From Streptomyces laurentii (GTDB lineage Bacteria > Actinomycetota > Actinomycetes > Streptomycetales > Streptomycetaceae): a DNA stretch of 64,000 bases. Shown here piece by piece: positions 46,629-54,562 of the stretch (positions within the stretch are counted from its first letter, which is position 1; every line of letters begins with the position of its first letter). The notes under the pieces are model-generated. The model was not told where the DNA came from and ran no database searches. It worked only from the letters and a program-made list of their open reading frames with translations. Location: contig AP017424.1 in assembly GCA_002355495.1 (NCBI GenBank), positions 5,955,501-6,019,500 on the forward strand, given 5' to 3'. Position numbers and translations under genes: made by a program.

Positions 46629-47756
46629 ATGCCCGACGAGCTCGATCCCGCCCCGTACGACGCCCTGTTGCTGCTCTCCTTCGGTGGTCCCGAGGGCCCG
46701 GACGACGTGGTCCCGTTCCTGGAGAACGTGACCCGCGGCCGCGGCATCCCCAAGGAACGGCTGAAGGAAGTGGGCCGCCACTACTTCCTCTTCGACGGCG
46801 TCAGCCCCATCAACGCGCAGAACCGTGCCCTGCTCGACGCGCTGCGCGCCGACTTCGCCGAGTCCGGCCTCGACCTGCCGGTCTACTGGGGCAACCGGAA
46901 CTGGGCGCCGTACCTCATCGACACCCTGCGCGAGATGATCACCGACGGGCGGCGCCATATCGCCGTCCTCGCCACCAGCGCGTACGCCTCCTACTCCGGC
47001 TGCCGGCAGTACCGCGAGAACCTCGCCGACGCGCTCGCCACGCTGGAAGCGGAGGGTCTGCCGCTGCCCCGCGTCGACAAGCTCCGGCACTACTTCAACC
47101 ACCCCGGCTTCGTCCGCCCGATGATCGACGGCGTCCTCGCCGCGCTCGACGACCTCGACCCGTCGCTGCGGTCGGGCGCCCACCTCGCCTTCACCACCCA
47201 CTCCATCCCCGAGTCCGCCGCCGACTCCTCCGGCACGGTCGCCGACCACGGCGACGGCGGTGCCTATGTGAAGCAGCACCTCGACATCGCCCGGCTGATC
47301 GCCGACGCGGTCCGCGAGGAGACCGGCGTCGACCACCCCTGGCGGCTCGTCTACCAGTCCCGCAGCGGCGCCCCGCACATCCCGTGGCTGGAACCGGACA
47401 TCTGCGAGCACCTGGAGCAGCTGCACGGCGCGGGCGTCCCGGCCGCCGTCATGGTGCCCATCGGCTTCGTCTCGGACCACATGGAGGTCCTGTACGACCT
47501 CGACACCGAGGCCACCGCCAAGGCCGCCGAGCTGGGGCTTCCGGTACGGCGCTCGGCCACCGTCGGGGCCGACCCGCGGTTCGCCGCGGCCGTGCGCGAA
47601 CTGGTCCTGGAACGGGCCGCGACCGAGCGCGGGCAGCGGGTCGCCCGCTGCGCCCTCGGTACGCTCGGGCCATCCCACGACCTGTGCCCCATCGGCTGCT
47701 GCCCGGCCCGGGCGGAGCGGCCGGCCGCGGCCGGCGCCGACAGTCCGTACGCCTGA
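46629..47756 (+). CDS. hemH: Ferrochelatase (coproporphyrin type) with [2Fe-2S] cysteines
   Basis: A 375-residue ferrochelatase that puts ferrous iron into the porphyrin ring. In actinobacteria the substrate is coproporphyrin III (CpfC). The sequence shows LLLLSFGGPEGPDDVVPFLE at the start, the catalytic His191 in FTTHSIPES, and YWGNRNWAPY. Cys125 (SGCRQY), Cys341 (RCALGT), Cys353 and the Cys357/358 pair (LCPIGCC) fit the [2Fe-2S] cluster described for the mycobacterial enzyme. ATG 46629 has GGGAGG eight bases upstream. The inositol-phosphatase-type gene follows after a repeat-rich 130-bp gap, so co-transcription is possible. Confidence 0.95.
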   Translation: MPDELDPAPYDALLLLSFGGPEGPDDVVPFLENVTRGRGIPKERLKEVGRHYFLFDGVSPINAQNRALLDALRADFAESGLDLPVYWGNRNWAPYLIDTLREMITDGRRHIAVLATSAYASYSGCRQYRENLADALATLEAEGLPLPRVDKLRHYFNHPGFVRPMIDGVLAALDDLDPSLRSGAHLAFTTHSIPESAADSSGTVADHGDGGAYVKQHLDIARLIADAVREETGVDHPWRLVYQSRSGAPHIPWLEPDICEHLEQLHGAGVPAAVMVPIGFVSDHMEVLYDLDTEATAKAAELGLPVRRSATVGADPRFAAAVRELVLERAATERGQRVARCALGTLGPSHDLCPIGCCPARAERPAAAGADSPYA

Positions 47757-47786
47757 CGCGCTGGTCACCGCGATGCCGCGCGACCC

Positions 47787-47844
47787 CCGAGCCATCCGAG
47801 CCACCCGAGTCACCCGAGTCACCCGAGCCCGAGCCGCCCGAGCC
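47787..47844. repeat. Degenerate 9-bp tandem repeat
   Basis: Units CCGAGCCAT, CCGAGCCAC, CCGAGTCAC, CCGAGTCAC follow each other from 47787, then degrade to CCGAGCC copies up to 47844. The array fills the gap between hemH and the next gene. The two identical middle units point to recent duplication. Confidence 0.75.
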
Positions 47845-47888
47845 TCTCAGGTCCCCCGAGAACGCCGATACGCCCAAGGAGACGTCCT

Positions 47889-48689
47889 GTGACCGACCCC
47901 CTGCTGTCCGAACTCCTCGACCTGGCCCTGGAGGCAGGGCGCCGGGCCGGCGCCCTGCTGCGCGACGGGCGGCCCGACGACCTGGCGGTGGCCCGGACGA
48001 AGTCGAGCGCCATCGACGTGGTCACCGAGATGGACATCGCGGCGGAACGGCTGATCACCGACTTCCTCGACGAGCACCGCCCGGACGACGGGGTGCTCGG
48101 CGAGGAGGGCGCGTCCACCCCGGGCACCAGCGGGATCCGCTGGATCGTCGACCCGCTCGACGGCACCGTGAACTACCTCTACGGGCTGCCGGCCTGGTCC
48201 GTCTCCATCGCCGCCGAACAGGACGGCGAGACCGTCGTCGGCGTCGTCGAGGTCCCCTCGCGCGGCGAGACCTTCCACGCGGTCCGCGGCCGTGGCGCGT
48301 GGCTCGGCGAGCGGCGTCTGGCCACCCGGCCGTCGCCGGAACTGAGCCAGGCCCTGGTCGCCACAGGCTTCGGCTACCTCCAGGAACGCCGTGCCCACCA
48401 GGCCGACGTGGCCCAGCGCCTCATCCCGCAGGTCCGGGACATCCGGCGGGCCGGGTCCGCCGCCATCGACCTGTGCGATGTCGCCGCCGGCCGTCTCGAC
48501 GCGTACTACGAACGCGGTCTGAACCCGTGGGACTATGCGGCGGGCGACCTGATAGCCCGTGAGGCCGGGGCACTGACCGGTGGCCGTCCGGGCGACCTGC
48601 CGTCCGGCGAGCTGACCCTGGCGGCGTCGGCGGGGATCTTCGGAGTGCTCCAGGAACTCCTTGAGGAAGCGGGCGCCTGGCACGACTGA
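47889..48689 (+). CDS. Inositol monophosphatase family enzyme
   Basis: A 266-residue Mg-dependent phosphatase of the inositol monophosphatase/FBPase superfamily. The metal and phosphate motifs are complete: GEEGAS (about residue 71), WIVDPLDGTVNY (about residue 85) and GLNPWDYAAGDLIAREAG (about residue 218). Relatives act on myo-inositol-1-phosphate, histidinol phosphate, fructose-1,6-bisphosphate or 3'-phosphoadenosine-5'-phosphate; the exact substrate cannot be fixed here. GTG 47889 has AAGGAG about six to ten bases upstream. It ends before a perfect convergent terminator. Confidence 0.9.
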   Translation: MTDPLLSELLDLALEAGRRAGALLRDGRPDDLAVARTKSSAIDVVTEMDIAAERLITDFLDEHRPDDGVLGEEGASTPGTSGIRWIVDPLDGTVNYLYGLPAWSVSIAAEQDGETVVGVVEVPSRGETFHAVRGRGAWLGERRLATRPSPELSQALVATGFGYLQERRAHQADVAQRLIPQVRDIRRAGSAAIDLCDVAAGRLDAYYERGLNPWDYAAGDLIAREAGALTGGRPGDLPSGELTLAASAGIFGVLQELLEEAGAWHD

Positions 48690-48800
48690 GCCCGCCGCCT
48701 GGAGAACACGCGAGCGGAGTGCGAGGGGAGCCCTGCCGGAGTGACGGCCGGGTTCCGGTGGACTCCGGCCGGAGCCCTGCCGGAGTTCCGGCCGCGCATG

Positions 48801-48839
48801 ACCGAGGCCCCCGGAGTCGGTGACTCCGGGGGCCTCGGT
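48801..48839. terminator. Bidirectional terminator after the phosphatase gene
   Basis: ACCGAGGCCCCCGGAGTC (48801-48818) pairs perfectly with GACTCCGGGGGCCTCGGT (48822-48839) around GGT, between two converging genes. Confidence 0.85.
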
Positions 48840-48851
48840 CAGGTCGGTGGG

Positions 48852-49025
48852 TCAGGCGCGGGGTGCGCCGACCTCCACGCCGTGTTCGGCGGCGAGGCGA
48901 TGCAGGTCGTCCAGCTCGGCCTGCTCGACGTCCGCGAGGAAGTCGTCGCCCGTCTCACGAGCGCGCGTGAGGTCGGACTGGGTGGTCCTGATGCGGTGCA
49001 GCAGTCCTGCGGTGAAAGCGTCCAT
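48852..49025 (-). CDS. Conserved 57-aa helical protein
   Basis: A short gene that is easy to miss: ATG at 49025-49023, stop TGA at 48854-48852, 57 residues. The product starts MDAFTAGLLHRIRTTQSDL and continues ARETGDDFLADVEQAELDDL, ending EVGAPRA. It is acidic, highly helical and has no Cys. GAGGGGG lies about seven bases before the ATG, and a perfect terminator lies directly downstream. I recall very similar small proteins annotated as hypothetical in many Streptomyces genomes. The function is unknown. It is divergent from cutR. Confidence 0.75.
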   Translation of the reverse strand: MDAFTAGLLHRIRTTQSDLTRARETGDDFLADVEQAELDDLHRLAAEHGVEVGAPRA

Positions 49026-49443
49026 CGTGCGCCCCCTCGTCGTGGGTCGGTGGCACGGGGAGTGCCTGGGGTGGTCGCATCACGCTCCGCTTCCCCTGGG
49101 GGACAGAGAGTGGTCGACGACGTGGCGCCGTCTACGGGCGTGATCGCGGGGTGTGCAGACGTCCTCCCCAGCCGTTTCCTCAGAGAAACCTCAACCAGGC
49201 CGAGAATCAGATGAATTCTCCGCGGTGCCGCCCGCCACGGAGGCGCCACCATCCGCCACGGCCCCCGCCACCCCACCTGGCGGGCCCGCCCCGCCGGACT
49301 GCCGCCGGCCGGCTCCCGAGGGGCCCGGCACCGCCGCCTTACAGCCGGTTTACGCGCGTTCGGGGCAGGATGGACACGCACAGTCAGTGCGTGAGACCGC
49401 CCGTCCGTTCCCAGGATCAGGGCCCAGGAAAGGATGGACAGAC
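49026..49443. other. 418-bp divergent region upstream of cutR
   Basis: No gene recognised. It contains a perfect inverted repeat GAGAAT-N7-ATTCTC (49202-49220) in an AT-richer patch, and further on the TTAC direct repeats listed separately. GGAAAGGATGG just before GTG 49444 is the cutR ribosome site. Confidence 0.4.
49339..49360 (+). promoter_or_regulatory. Candidate CutR box: 11-bp direct repeat
   Basis: TTACAGCCGGT (49339-49349) and TTACGCGCGTT (49350-49360) are tandem copies of a TTAC-led site with an 11-bp step, one helical turn. OmpR-family response regulators such as CutR bind such direct repeats. It lies about 85 bases before cutR, which would fit autoregulation; this is inference. 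Confidence 0.4.
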
Positions 49444-50097
49444 GTGCGCGTACTCGTCGTCGAGGACGAGCAGCTGCTCGCGGATGCGGTGGCCACCGGA
49501 CTGCGCCGGGAGGCCATGGCGGTCGATGTCGTGTACGACGGCGCCGCCGCCCTGGAGCGGGTCGGGGTCAACGACTACGACGTCGTCGTCCTCGACCGCG
49601 ACCTCCCCCTGGTCCACGGTGACGACGTCTGCCGCAAGATCGTCGAGATCGGCATGCCGACCCGGATCCTGATGCTGACCGCCTCCGGCGACGTCAGCGA
49701 CCGCGTCGAGGGCCTGGAGCTGGGTGCCGACGACTACCTCCCGAAGCCGTTCGCCTTCAGCGAGCTCATCGCGCGCGTCCGCGCGCTGGGCCGCCGTACG
49801 TCCGTCCCGCTGCCGCCCGTCCTGGAGCGCGCCGGCATCCGGCTCGACCCCAACCGGCGCGAGGTCTTCCGCGACGGCAAGGAGGTCCAGCTGGCGCCCA
49901 AGGAATTCGCGGTCCTGGAGGTGCTGATGCGCAGCGAGGGCGCGGTCGTCTCGGCCGAGCAGCTCCTGGAGAAGGCCTGGGACGAGAACACGGACCCGTT
50001 CACCAACGTCGTCCGGGTCACCGTGATGACCCTGCGCCGCAAGCTGGGCGAGCCCCCGGTCATCGTCACCGTCCCCGGCTCGGGATACCGGATCTGA
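49444..50097 (+). CDS. cutR: Response regulator CutR (OmpR family)
   Basis: CutR is the response regulator of the CutR/CutS pair of Streptomyces, linked to secretion and antibiotic production. The 217-residue protein has a receiver domain (RVLVVEDEQLLADAVA; phospho-acceptor Asp51 in VVLDRDLP; Lys in YLPKPFAF) and an OmpR-type winged helix (about residues 125-215, with LAPKEFAVLEVLMRSEGAVV and VTVMTLRRKLG, ending VPGSGYRI). GTG 49444 gives exactly the length I recall for CutR. The cutS gene starts four bases after its stop, so they are co-transcribed. Confidence 0.93.
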   Translation: MRVLVVEDEQLLADAVATGLRREAMAVDVVYDGAAALERVGVNDYDVVVLDRDLPLVHGDDVCRKIVEIGMPTRILMLTASGDVSDRVEGLELGADDYLPKPFAFSELIARVRALGRRTSVPLPPVLERAGIRLDPNRREVFRDGKEVQLAPKEFAVLEVLMRSEGAVVSAEQLLEKAWDENTDPFTNVVRVTVMTLRRKLGEPPVIVTVPGSGYRI

Positions 50098-50101
50098 TCC
50101 G

Positions 50102-51334
50102 ATGGCCCAGTCCCCGGCGCCCCTGCACGCGCCCCCGAAGCCGACCTGGGACCCCCGGGACCCGGTGCGCCCGCTGCTGCGTCCGACGATCCGGATAAGG
50201 CTCACCCTGCTGTACGGCGGGATGTTCCTGATCGCCGGCATCCTGCTGCTGGCGATCATCTACCTGTTCACCGCGCAGGCCCTGCGCGATGCCATCGAAC
50301 TGCCCTTCAAGGTGGTCAGCGGCACCGTCACGGCGACCAACGACTCGTGCCGGCTGCCGGACAACTCCACCGGCGAGCAGCTCAACAACGCCGTGAGCAT
50401 GTGTCTGCGGCACCAGAGCGACCTGGCCCTGGACGACCTGCTGCGGCGCTCCCTGTTCGCGCTGCTCGGCCTCAGCATCATCGCCTTCGCCTTCGGGTAC
50501 GCGATGGCCGGCCGGGTGCTCTCCCCGCTGGGCCGGATCACCCGTACCGCCCGCCAGGTGGCCGGCTCCGACCTGTCCCGGCGGATCGAGCTGGACGGCC
50601 CGGACGACGAGCTCAAGGAGCTGGCCGACACCTTCGACGAGATGCTGGAACGGCTGGAGCGCGCCTTCACCGCCCAGCAGCGCTTCGTCGCGAACGCCTC
50701 GCACGAGCTGCGCACCCCGCTCGCGATCAACCGCACGCTCCTGGAGGTCCAGCTCTCCGATCCGGCGGCGCCGGTGGAGCTCCAGCAGCTCGGCAAGACC
50801 CTGCTCGCCACCAACGAGCGCAGCGAGCAGCTGGTCGAGGGCCTGCTGCTGCTGGCCCGCAGCGACAACGAGATCGTCGAGCGCAAGCCGGTGGACCTCG
50901 CCGAGGTCGCCTCGCGGGCGGTCGACCAGACGCACGCCGAGGCGGAGGCCAAGGGCGTGGAGATCCGGGGCGAGCGGGCTCCGGCGGTGGTCCAGGGCAA
51001 CGGCGTCCTGCTGGAGCGGATCGCCCTGAACCTGGTGCAGAACGCCGTCCGGTACAACGTGCCGGAGGACGGCTGGGTGGAGGTCGCCACGGACACCTCG
51101 AACGGCCAGGCCGAGCTGGTGGTGACGAACACCGGGCCCGTGGTCCCCGCGTACGAGATCGACAACATTTTCGAGCCATTCCGGCGGCTCCGGCAGGAGC
51201 GCACGGGCAGCGACAAGGGCGTCGGTCTCGGGCTGTCGATCGCGCGATCCGTCGCGCGCGCCCACGGCGGCCGTATCATCGCGGAGCCCAGGGAAGGGGG
51301 CGGGCTCGTGATGCGCGTCACACTTCCGATCTGA
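50102..51334 (+). CDS. cutS: Sensor histidine kinase CutS
   Basis: A 410-residue membrane histidine kinase paired with CutR. Two membrane helices (LLYGGMFLIAGILLLAIIYL at about 36-55 and FALLGLSIIAFAFGYAMAG at about 119-137) enclose a small outer domain of about 60 residues. That domain holds two Cys, Cys83 (NDSCRLP) and Cys101 (SMCLRHQ), the only obvious sensor residues. A HAMP domain follows, then the phospho-acceptor His201 in NASHELRTPLA, the N-box LNLVQNAVRYN and the G-box GVGLGLSIARS. Two Cys on the outer face could form a redox- or folding-sensitive disulphide. The kinase domain appears complete. Confidence 0.93.
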   Translation: MAQSPAPLHAPPKPTWDPRDPVRPLLRPTIRIRLTLLYGGMFLIAGILLLAIIYLFTAQALRDAIELPFKVVSGTVTATNDSCRLPDNSTGEQLNNAVSMCLRHQSDLALDDLLRRSLFALLGLSIIAFAFGYAMAGRVLSPLGRITRTARQVAGSDLSRRIELDGPDDELKELADTFDEMLERLERAFTAQQRFVANASHELRTPLAINRTLLEVQLSDPAAPVELQQLGKTLLATNERSEQLVEGLLLLARSDNEIVERKPVDLAEVASRAVDQTHAEAEAKGVEIRGERAPAVVQGNGVLLERIALNLVQNAVRYNVPEDGWVEVATDTSNGQAELVVTNTGPVVPAYEIDNIFEPFRRLRQERTGSDKGVGLGLSIARSVARAHGGRIIAEPREGGGLVMRVTLPI

Positions 51335-51730
51335 CTACACTGTGCGAGCCGAACGGATTTGTTCGCCTTGCGCGGAATTTCCGGTTCTCATTCCTGAGGT
51401 GGTCCTGTGTGATCGATCACAGGAATGAGTGTCCGGCCCTCCACTCTCCGTGATCGAGAATTCCCCCGAAAAGCCCGGAAAAGTCCGGGTTTTCAAGGGC
51501 CTGAATGGCGGGAAGTACACGGGGTGGCACCCGTGAAGGAGGGTCGAAGGACCGTGTACGGTCCGGTTCGCCACCCAAAGCCGCTCACTCGTGAGGGGGC
51601 GGATTGGGTGTCGATTGAGTAACAGACCTTGATGTGAGGCAAAATCTCCGCCTCGGGTCGGGCACAAGTCCGGCCTCTCACGCGTTACGTGCGCTGGAGA
51701 CACCGCAACCACCCAGAGGGGGAGAGCGAC
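51335..51730. other. 396-bp region between cutS and the DUF4193 gene
   Basis: No gene recognised. The GC content is lower than around it. It contains a perfect palindrome at 51408-51421 (listed separately) and GGGGGAGAG before ATG 51731 as ribosome site. The long gap suggests a complex promoter for the DUF4193 gene. No riboswitch class was recognised. Confidence 0.4.
51408..51421. promoter_or_regulatory. Perfect palindrome TGTGATCGATCACA
   Basis: A 14-bp exact palindrome with the TGTGA/TCACA half sites used by CRP/FNR-family regulators, but with a 4-bp instead of 6-bp spacer. It lies 74 bases after cutS and 310 bases before the next gene. A regulatory site is possible; the regulator is unknown. 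Confidence 0.4.
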
Positions 51731-52027
51731 ATGGCAACGGATTACGACACCCCACGCAAGACCGACGACGACGTCGACTCGGACAGCCTTGAAGAACTGA
51801 AGGCCCGCCGGAACGACAAGTCGACCTCGACCGTCGACGTCGACGAGTTCGAGGCCGCAGAGGGCCTGGAGCTCCCGGGCGCAGACCTCTCGAACGAGGA
51901 ACTGGCCGTCCGGGTCCTGCCCAAGCAGGCCGACGAGTTCACCTGCATGAGCTGCTTCCTCGTGCACCACCGCAGCCAGCTGGCGCGGGAGAAGAACGGC
52001 CAGCCGATCTGCCGCGACTGCGACTGA
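51731..52027 (+). CDS. DUF4193 family small zinc-finger protein
   Basis: A 98-residue, very acidic protein conserved across actinobacteria. The end carries two Cys pairs, CMSCFLVHHRSQL and CRDC, a four-Cys zinc ribbon. The start is disordered (MATDYDTPRKTDDDVDSDSL), and ELKARRND and FEAAEGLELPGADLSNEELAV are family features. Mycobacteria have closely similar proteins of unknown, probably essential or RNA-polymerase-linked role. ATG 51731 has GGGGGAGAG nearby. The next gene begins 13 bases after its stop, so they are likely in one operon. Confidence 0.88.
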   Translation: MATDYDTPRKTDDDVDSDSLEELKARRNDKSTSTVDVDEFEAAEGLELPGADLSNEELAVRVLPKQADEFTCMSCFLVHHRSQLAREKNGQPICRDCD

Positions 52028-52039
52028 GGGCTGACCGCC

Positions 52040-53314
52040 GTGGCAGGCGACACACCGTCTCGGAAGCGACGGCTCCGGCTCCCCGGGAGGCCGGAGGCGT
52101 ACCAGGGCGGCTCAGGCCCGGCCAAGGACGTCCACGACGATTCCTCGGCCGAGCACTCCGCCCACCTGCCCGCACCTGGCGCACGTGACGACGGGCGAGG
52201 CCATCAGGCCTCGCTCGAAGCAGCGGACGCGCCGCACGGGGCCGCTCGTCGGCCCGACCCGGAGGAGGGCCGGCGCGGCGGTGCCGCCCGGAACACCCTC
52301 CGTAAGCTTCCCCGGACCTTGTTCCGGAGCACTCCCGACGGAGACGCCCCCCAGGGCGCCGACCCCCAGGACACCGGTCCGCGGGGCGAGGCCCCCGAGC
52401 GTGACGTTCCAGGCCCCGACCGCGACGGCCCCCCCAGTGACAGCGCGGATCGTGACGGCGCGGAGCGTGACGAGGGCGACCGCTCCGGCGACGCCCGCAA
52501 GCGAGGCGTCCTCCAGCGGGTCACCAGCGACGCACGCAAGCGGGTGGCCAACCCCGCGCGCGTCCGGCTCGACCGCCTCAGGATCGACAGCGCCCGCATC
52601 GAGGCCGTACGGCGCGGCGTCCAGCGTGGCGGCCAGGGCGCCAAGGCGGGCCTCGGCTATCTCGCGGACCGCGTCATCGACATAGCCCCGCGCGTTCCCG
52701 TACGGGACCTGCAGACCCTGCGCCGGCAGTTCCCCGGCCTCGGGCCCGAGCAGATCGCCGACAAGCTCGTCAACGGCGCGGCCAGGGCCAGCGCCACCGT
52801 GGGCGCCGGCGTCGGAGCCGCCGCCATGCTGCCCGTACCGCCCGCGCTGCCCGCCGAGCTCGCCACCGAGATCACCGGCGTCGCCGCCATCGAGCTGAAG
52901 CTCATCGCCGAGCTGCACGAGCTCTACGGCGTACGGCCGCCCGGCACGCTCACCCAGCGCTCGACCGCGTACCTGACCTCCTGGTCGGAGGAGCGCGGAC
53001 TCGACCCCGGCAATCTGGCCACCAGTCTGACCACCGTCAACGCGGCCTTCGGCGGCCAGCTCAAGCGCGAACTGCGCCAGCAGATCATGCGGCGGACGGT
53101 GCGCAACGTCCCGAACCTCACCCCGTTCCTGGTGGGCGCGGCCGTCGGCGCCGTCATGAACCGGCGCGACACCAGGAAGCTCGCCGCCCGCATCCGCAAG
53201 GACCTGCGCGAACGGCAGGTGCCCTGGGACCGCCTCGCGGCGCTGCCGCCCCTGGAACAGTCGAAGCGCCCGGAGCTTCCCGAGGCGATCGACTTCGACA
53301 TCGAGGACTTCTGA
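52040..53314 (+). CDS. Hypothetical protein with disordered N-terminal third
   Basis: A 424-residue protein I cannot name. Residues 1-150 are charged, Asp/Arg/Pro-rich and low in complexity. From about residue 155 the protein is ordered and helical: RVTSDARKRVANPARVRLDR, GYLADRVIDIAPRVPVRD. A hydrophobic Gly/Ala hairpin (ATVGAGVGAAAMLPVPPALP, about residue 255) and a second Gly/Ala stretch (FLVGAAVGAVMNRRDTRKLA, about residue 370) may dip into the membrane. GTG 52040 has GAGGG about ten bases upstream. It shares a likely transcript with the DUF4193 gene and ends at a convergent hairpin. The first 100 codons are the least certain part. Confidence 0.65.
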   Translation: MAGDTPSRKRRLRLPGRPEAYQGGSGPAKDVHDDSSAEHSAHLPAPGARDDGRGHQASLEAADAPHGAARRPDPEEGRRGGAARNTLRKLPRTLFRSTPDGDAPQGADPQDTGPRGEAPERDVPGPDRDGPPSDSADRDGAERDEGDRSGDARKRGVLQRVTSDARKRVANPARVRLDRLRIDSARIEAVRRGVQRGGQGAKAGLGYLADRVIDIAPRVPVRDLQTLRRQFPGLGPEQIADKLVNGAARASATVGAGVGAAAMLPVPPALPAELATEITGVAAIELKLIAELHELYGVRPPGTLTQRSTAYLTSWSEERGLDPGNLATSLTTVNAAFGGQLKRELRQQIMRRTVRNVPNLTPFLVGAAVGAVMNRRDTRKLAARIRKDLRERQVPWDRLAALPPLEQSKRPELPEAIDFDIEDF

Positions 53315-53350
53315 GTCCCCGAGCCCCGTCCCCGAGCCCCTGAGACCGTC

Positions 53351-53387
53351 GAGCCGCCACGCGGGCGTACGGCCCCCGTGACGGCTC
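53351..53387. terminator. Terminator between convergent genes
   Basis: GAGCCGCCACGCGGG (53351-53365) pairs with CCCCCGTGACGGCTC (53373-53387) with two mismatches. Confidence 0.6.
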
Positions 53388-53403
53388 CTTGTGGTGCTCC
53401 GGG

Positions 53404-53919
53404 CTACGCGGCGTCGCCGCGGGCCGCCTCCAGGGCCGCCGCCAGCGCCTCCGGGTCGCGGCTGGACAGGTAGACGTACGGCGTGGGGTCCGACGGGTCC
53501 GTCACCTCGACCCGCACCGCCCGCGGCACGTAGCCGCGCATCACCATGAAGGCCCGCAGGTCGGCCCGGTGGGTGCGCCAGGCCCGCGCCTCCTCGGCGT
53601 CCAGCACCTCGGGCGTACCGAGCGCCGCGACCGGGATCCGGGCGTCCCCGGCCACCAGCGAACCCGCCACGACGCGGATCCGGGCCGAGCCGTACGAGGA
53701 GACCATCGACGCCGCGAGCGCCGCCGCGACGATCAGACCGCCGAGCATCGGGACCGTGCCGAGCGGGAGCATGATCAGACCGCCGGACAGGCCGAACAGG
53801 AACACGATCACCCACCACGAACCGGGAGCGGTGAGCCGCTCGTCGTAGGCCGGTGCCGCAGGCTGTGCCGCGGGCTGAGCGGAGGGCTGTCCGGAGGACG
53901 ATGCGGAAGGCTGCTGCAT
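53404..53919 (-). CDS. DUF3093 membrane protein
   Basis: A 171-residue membrane protein. After a short Ser/Gln/Pro-rich start come YDERLTAPGSWW and two adjacent membrane helices (VIVFLFGLSGGLIMLPLG and LGGLIVAAALAASMVSSYG). A cytoplasmic domain follows (RIPVAALGTPEVLDAEEARA, DLRAFMVMRGYVPRAVRVEV, DPTPYVYLSSRDPEALAAAL). These match the DUF3093 family of actinobacteria, function unknown. ATG 53919 is chosen; longer starts up to 54066 would run into the divergent thioesterase gene. It is divergent from that gene across 58 bases. Confidence 0.85.
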   Translation of the reverse strand: MQQPSASSSGQPSAQPAAQPAAPAYDERLTAPGSWWVIVFLFGLSGGLIMLPLGTVPMLGGLIVAAALAASMVSSYGSARIRVVAGSLVAGDARIPVAALGTPEVLDAEEARAWRTHRADLRAFMVMRGYVPRAVRVEVTDPSDPTPYVYLSSRDPEALAAALEAARGDAA

Positions 53920-53963
53920 ACGTCCAAGCTTGGCACGGCGCGACCCGCGCCCCACCTCGCGGG

Positions 53964-53977
53964 TAAGGTCTGCGCCT
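53964..53977 (+). promoter_or_regulatory. -10 of a probable leaderless promoter
   Basis: TAAGGT (53964-53969) lies nine bases before GTG 53978; no ribosome site is present. Transcription would start on or next to the start codon. Confidence 0.4.
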
Positions 53978-54562
53978 GTGACTGGAACTTCCCCCGCCCT
54001 GACGCCGCCGGCCGAGGCCATACCGCCGGTACGCCACCCCGACGCACCCGCCCCCGGCGAGATCATCGGTTCGCACTACGAGCACTGCTTCGGGTGCGGC
54101 GGCGGGCAGCCCCACGGGCTGCATCTGGAGGCGCGCGCGGGCGAGGGCGTGAACGTCACCGCGGAGTTCACCGTGACCCCGGACCACCAGGGCGCCCCCG
54201 GCCTCGCGCACGGCGGCGTGCTCGCCACCGCGCTCGACGAGACCCTCGGCTCCCTGAACTGGCTGCTGCGGGTCATCGCCGTGACCGGACGCCTGGAGAC
54301 CGACTTCGCGCGGCCCGTCCCGGTCGGCACGGTGCTCCACCTCGCGGCCGAGGTCACCGCCGTACACGGCCGCAAGATCTACTCGACCGCCGTCGGCCGG
54401 ATCGGCGGGCCCGACGGCCCCGTCGCCGTCCGCGCGGACGGCCTCTTCGTCGAGGTCAAGGTCGACCACTTCATCGACAACGGACGCCCGGAGGAGATCC
54501 GGGCGGCCATGTCCGACCCCGACCAGGTCCGGCGCGCTCGCGCCTTCGAGGTGAACCCCTGA
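53978..54562 (+). CDS. PaaI-type thioesterase (hotdog fold)
   Basis: A 194-residue acyl-CoA thioesterase-like protein. The hotdog core has HCFGCGGGQPHGLHLEARAG (about residues 37-55), HGGVLATALDETLGSLNWLL with the catalytic-type HGG and Asp/Glu (about residue 88), and TDFARPVPVGTVLHLAAEVT. The FGCG motif near the start is common in the actinobacterial branch. The substrate acyl group is unknown. Its stop codon overlaps the dut start (TGATG), so expression is coupled to dUTPase. The GTG start has no ribosome site but a -10 close upstream. Confidence 0.87.
   Translation: MTGTSPALTPPAEAIPPVRHPDAPAPGEIIGSHYEHCFGCGGGQPHGLHLEARAGEGVNVTAEFTVTPDHQGAPGLAHGGVLATALDETLGSLNWLLRVIAVTGRLETDFARPVPVGTVLHLAAEVTAVHGRKIYSTAVGRIGGPDGPVAVRADGLFVEVKVDHFIDNGRPEEIRAAMSDPDQVRRARAFEVNP

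Noticed and set aside
49202..49220. GAGAAT-N7-ATTCTC inverted repeat as a named operator
   Set aside because: Exact but short, and I know no regulator with this site, so it is only noted under the intergenic entry.
52112..54469. 785-residue open frame on the minus strand
   Set aside because: It runs opposite to the 424-aa protein and the thioesterase and has no family motif; it reflects the high third-position GC of the real genes.
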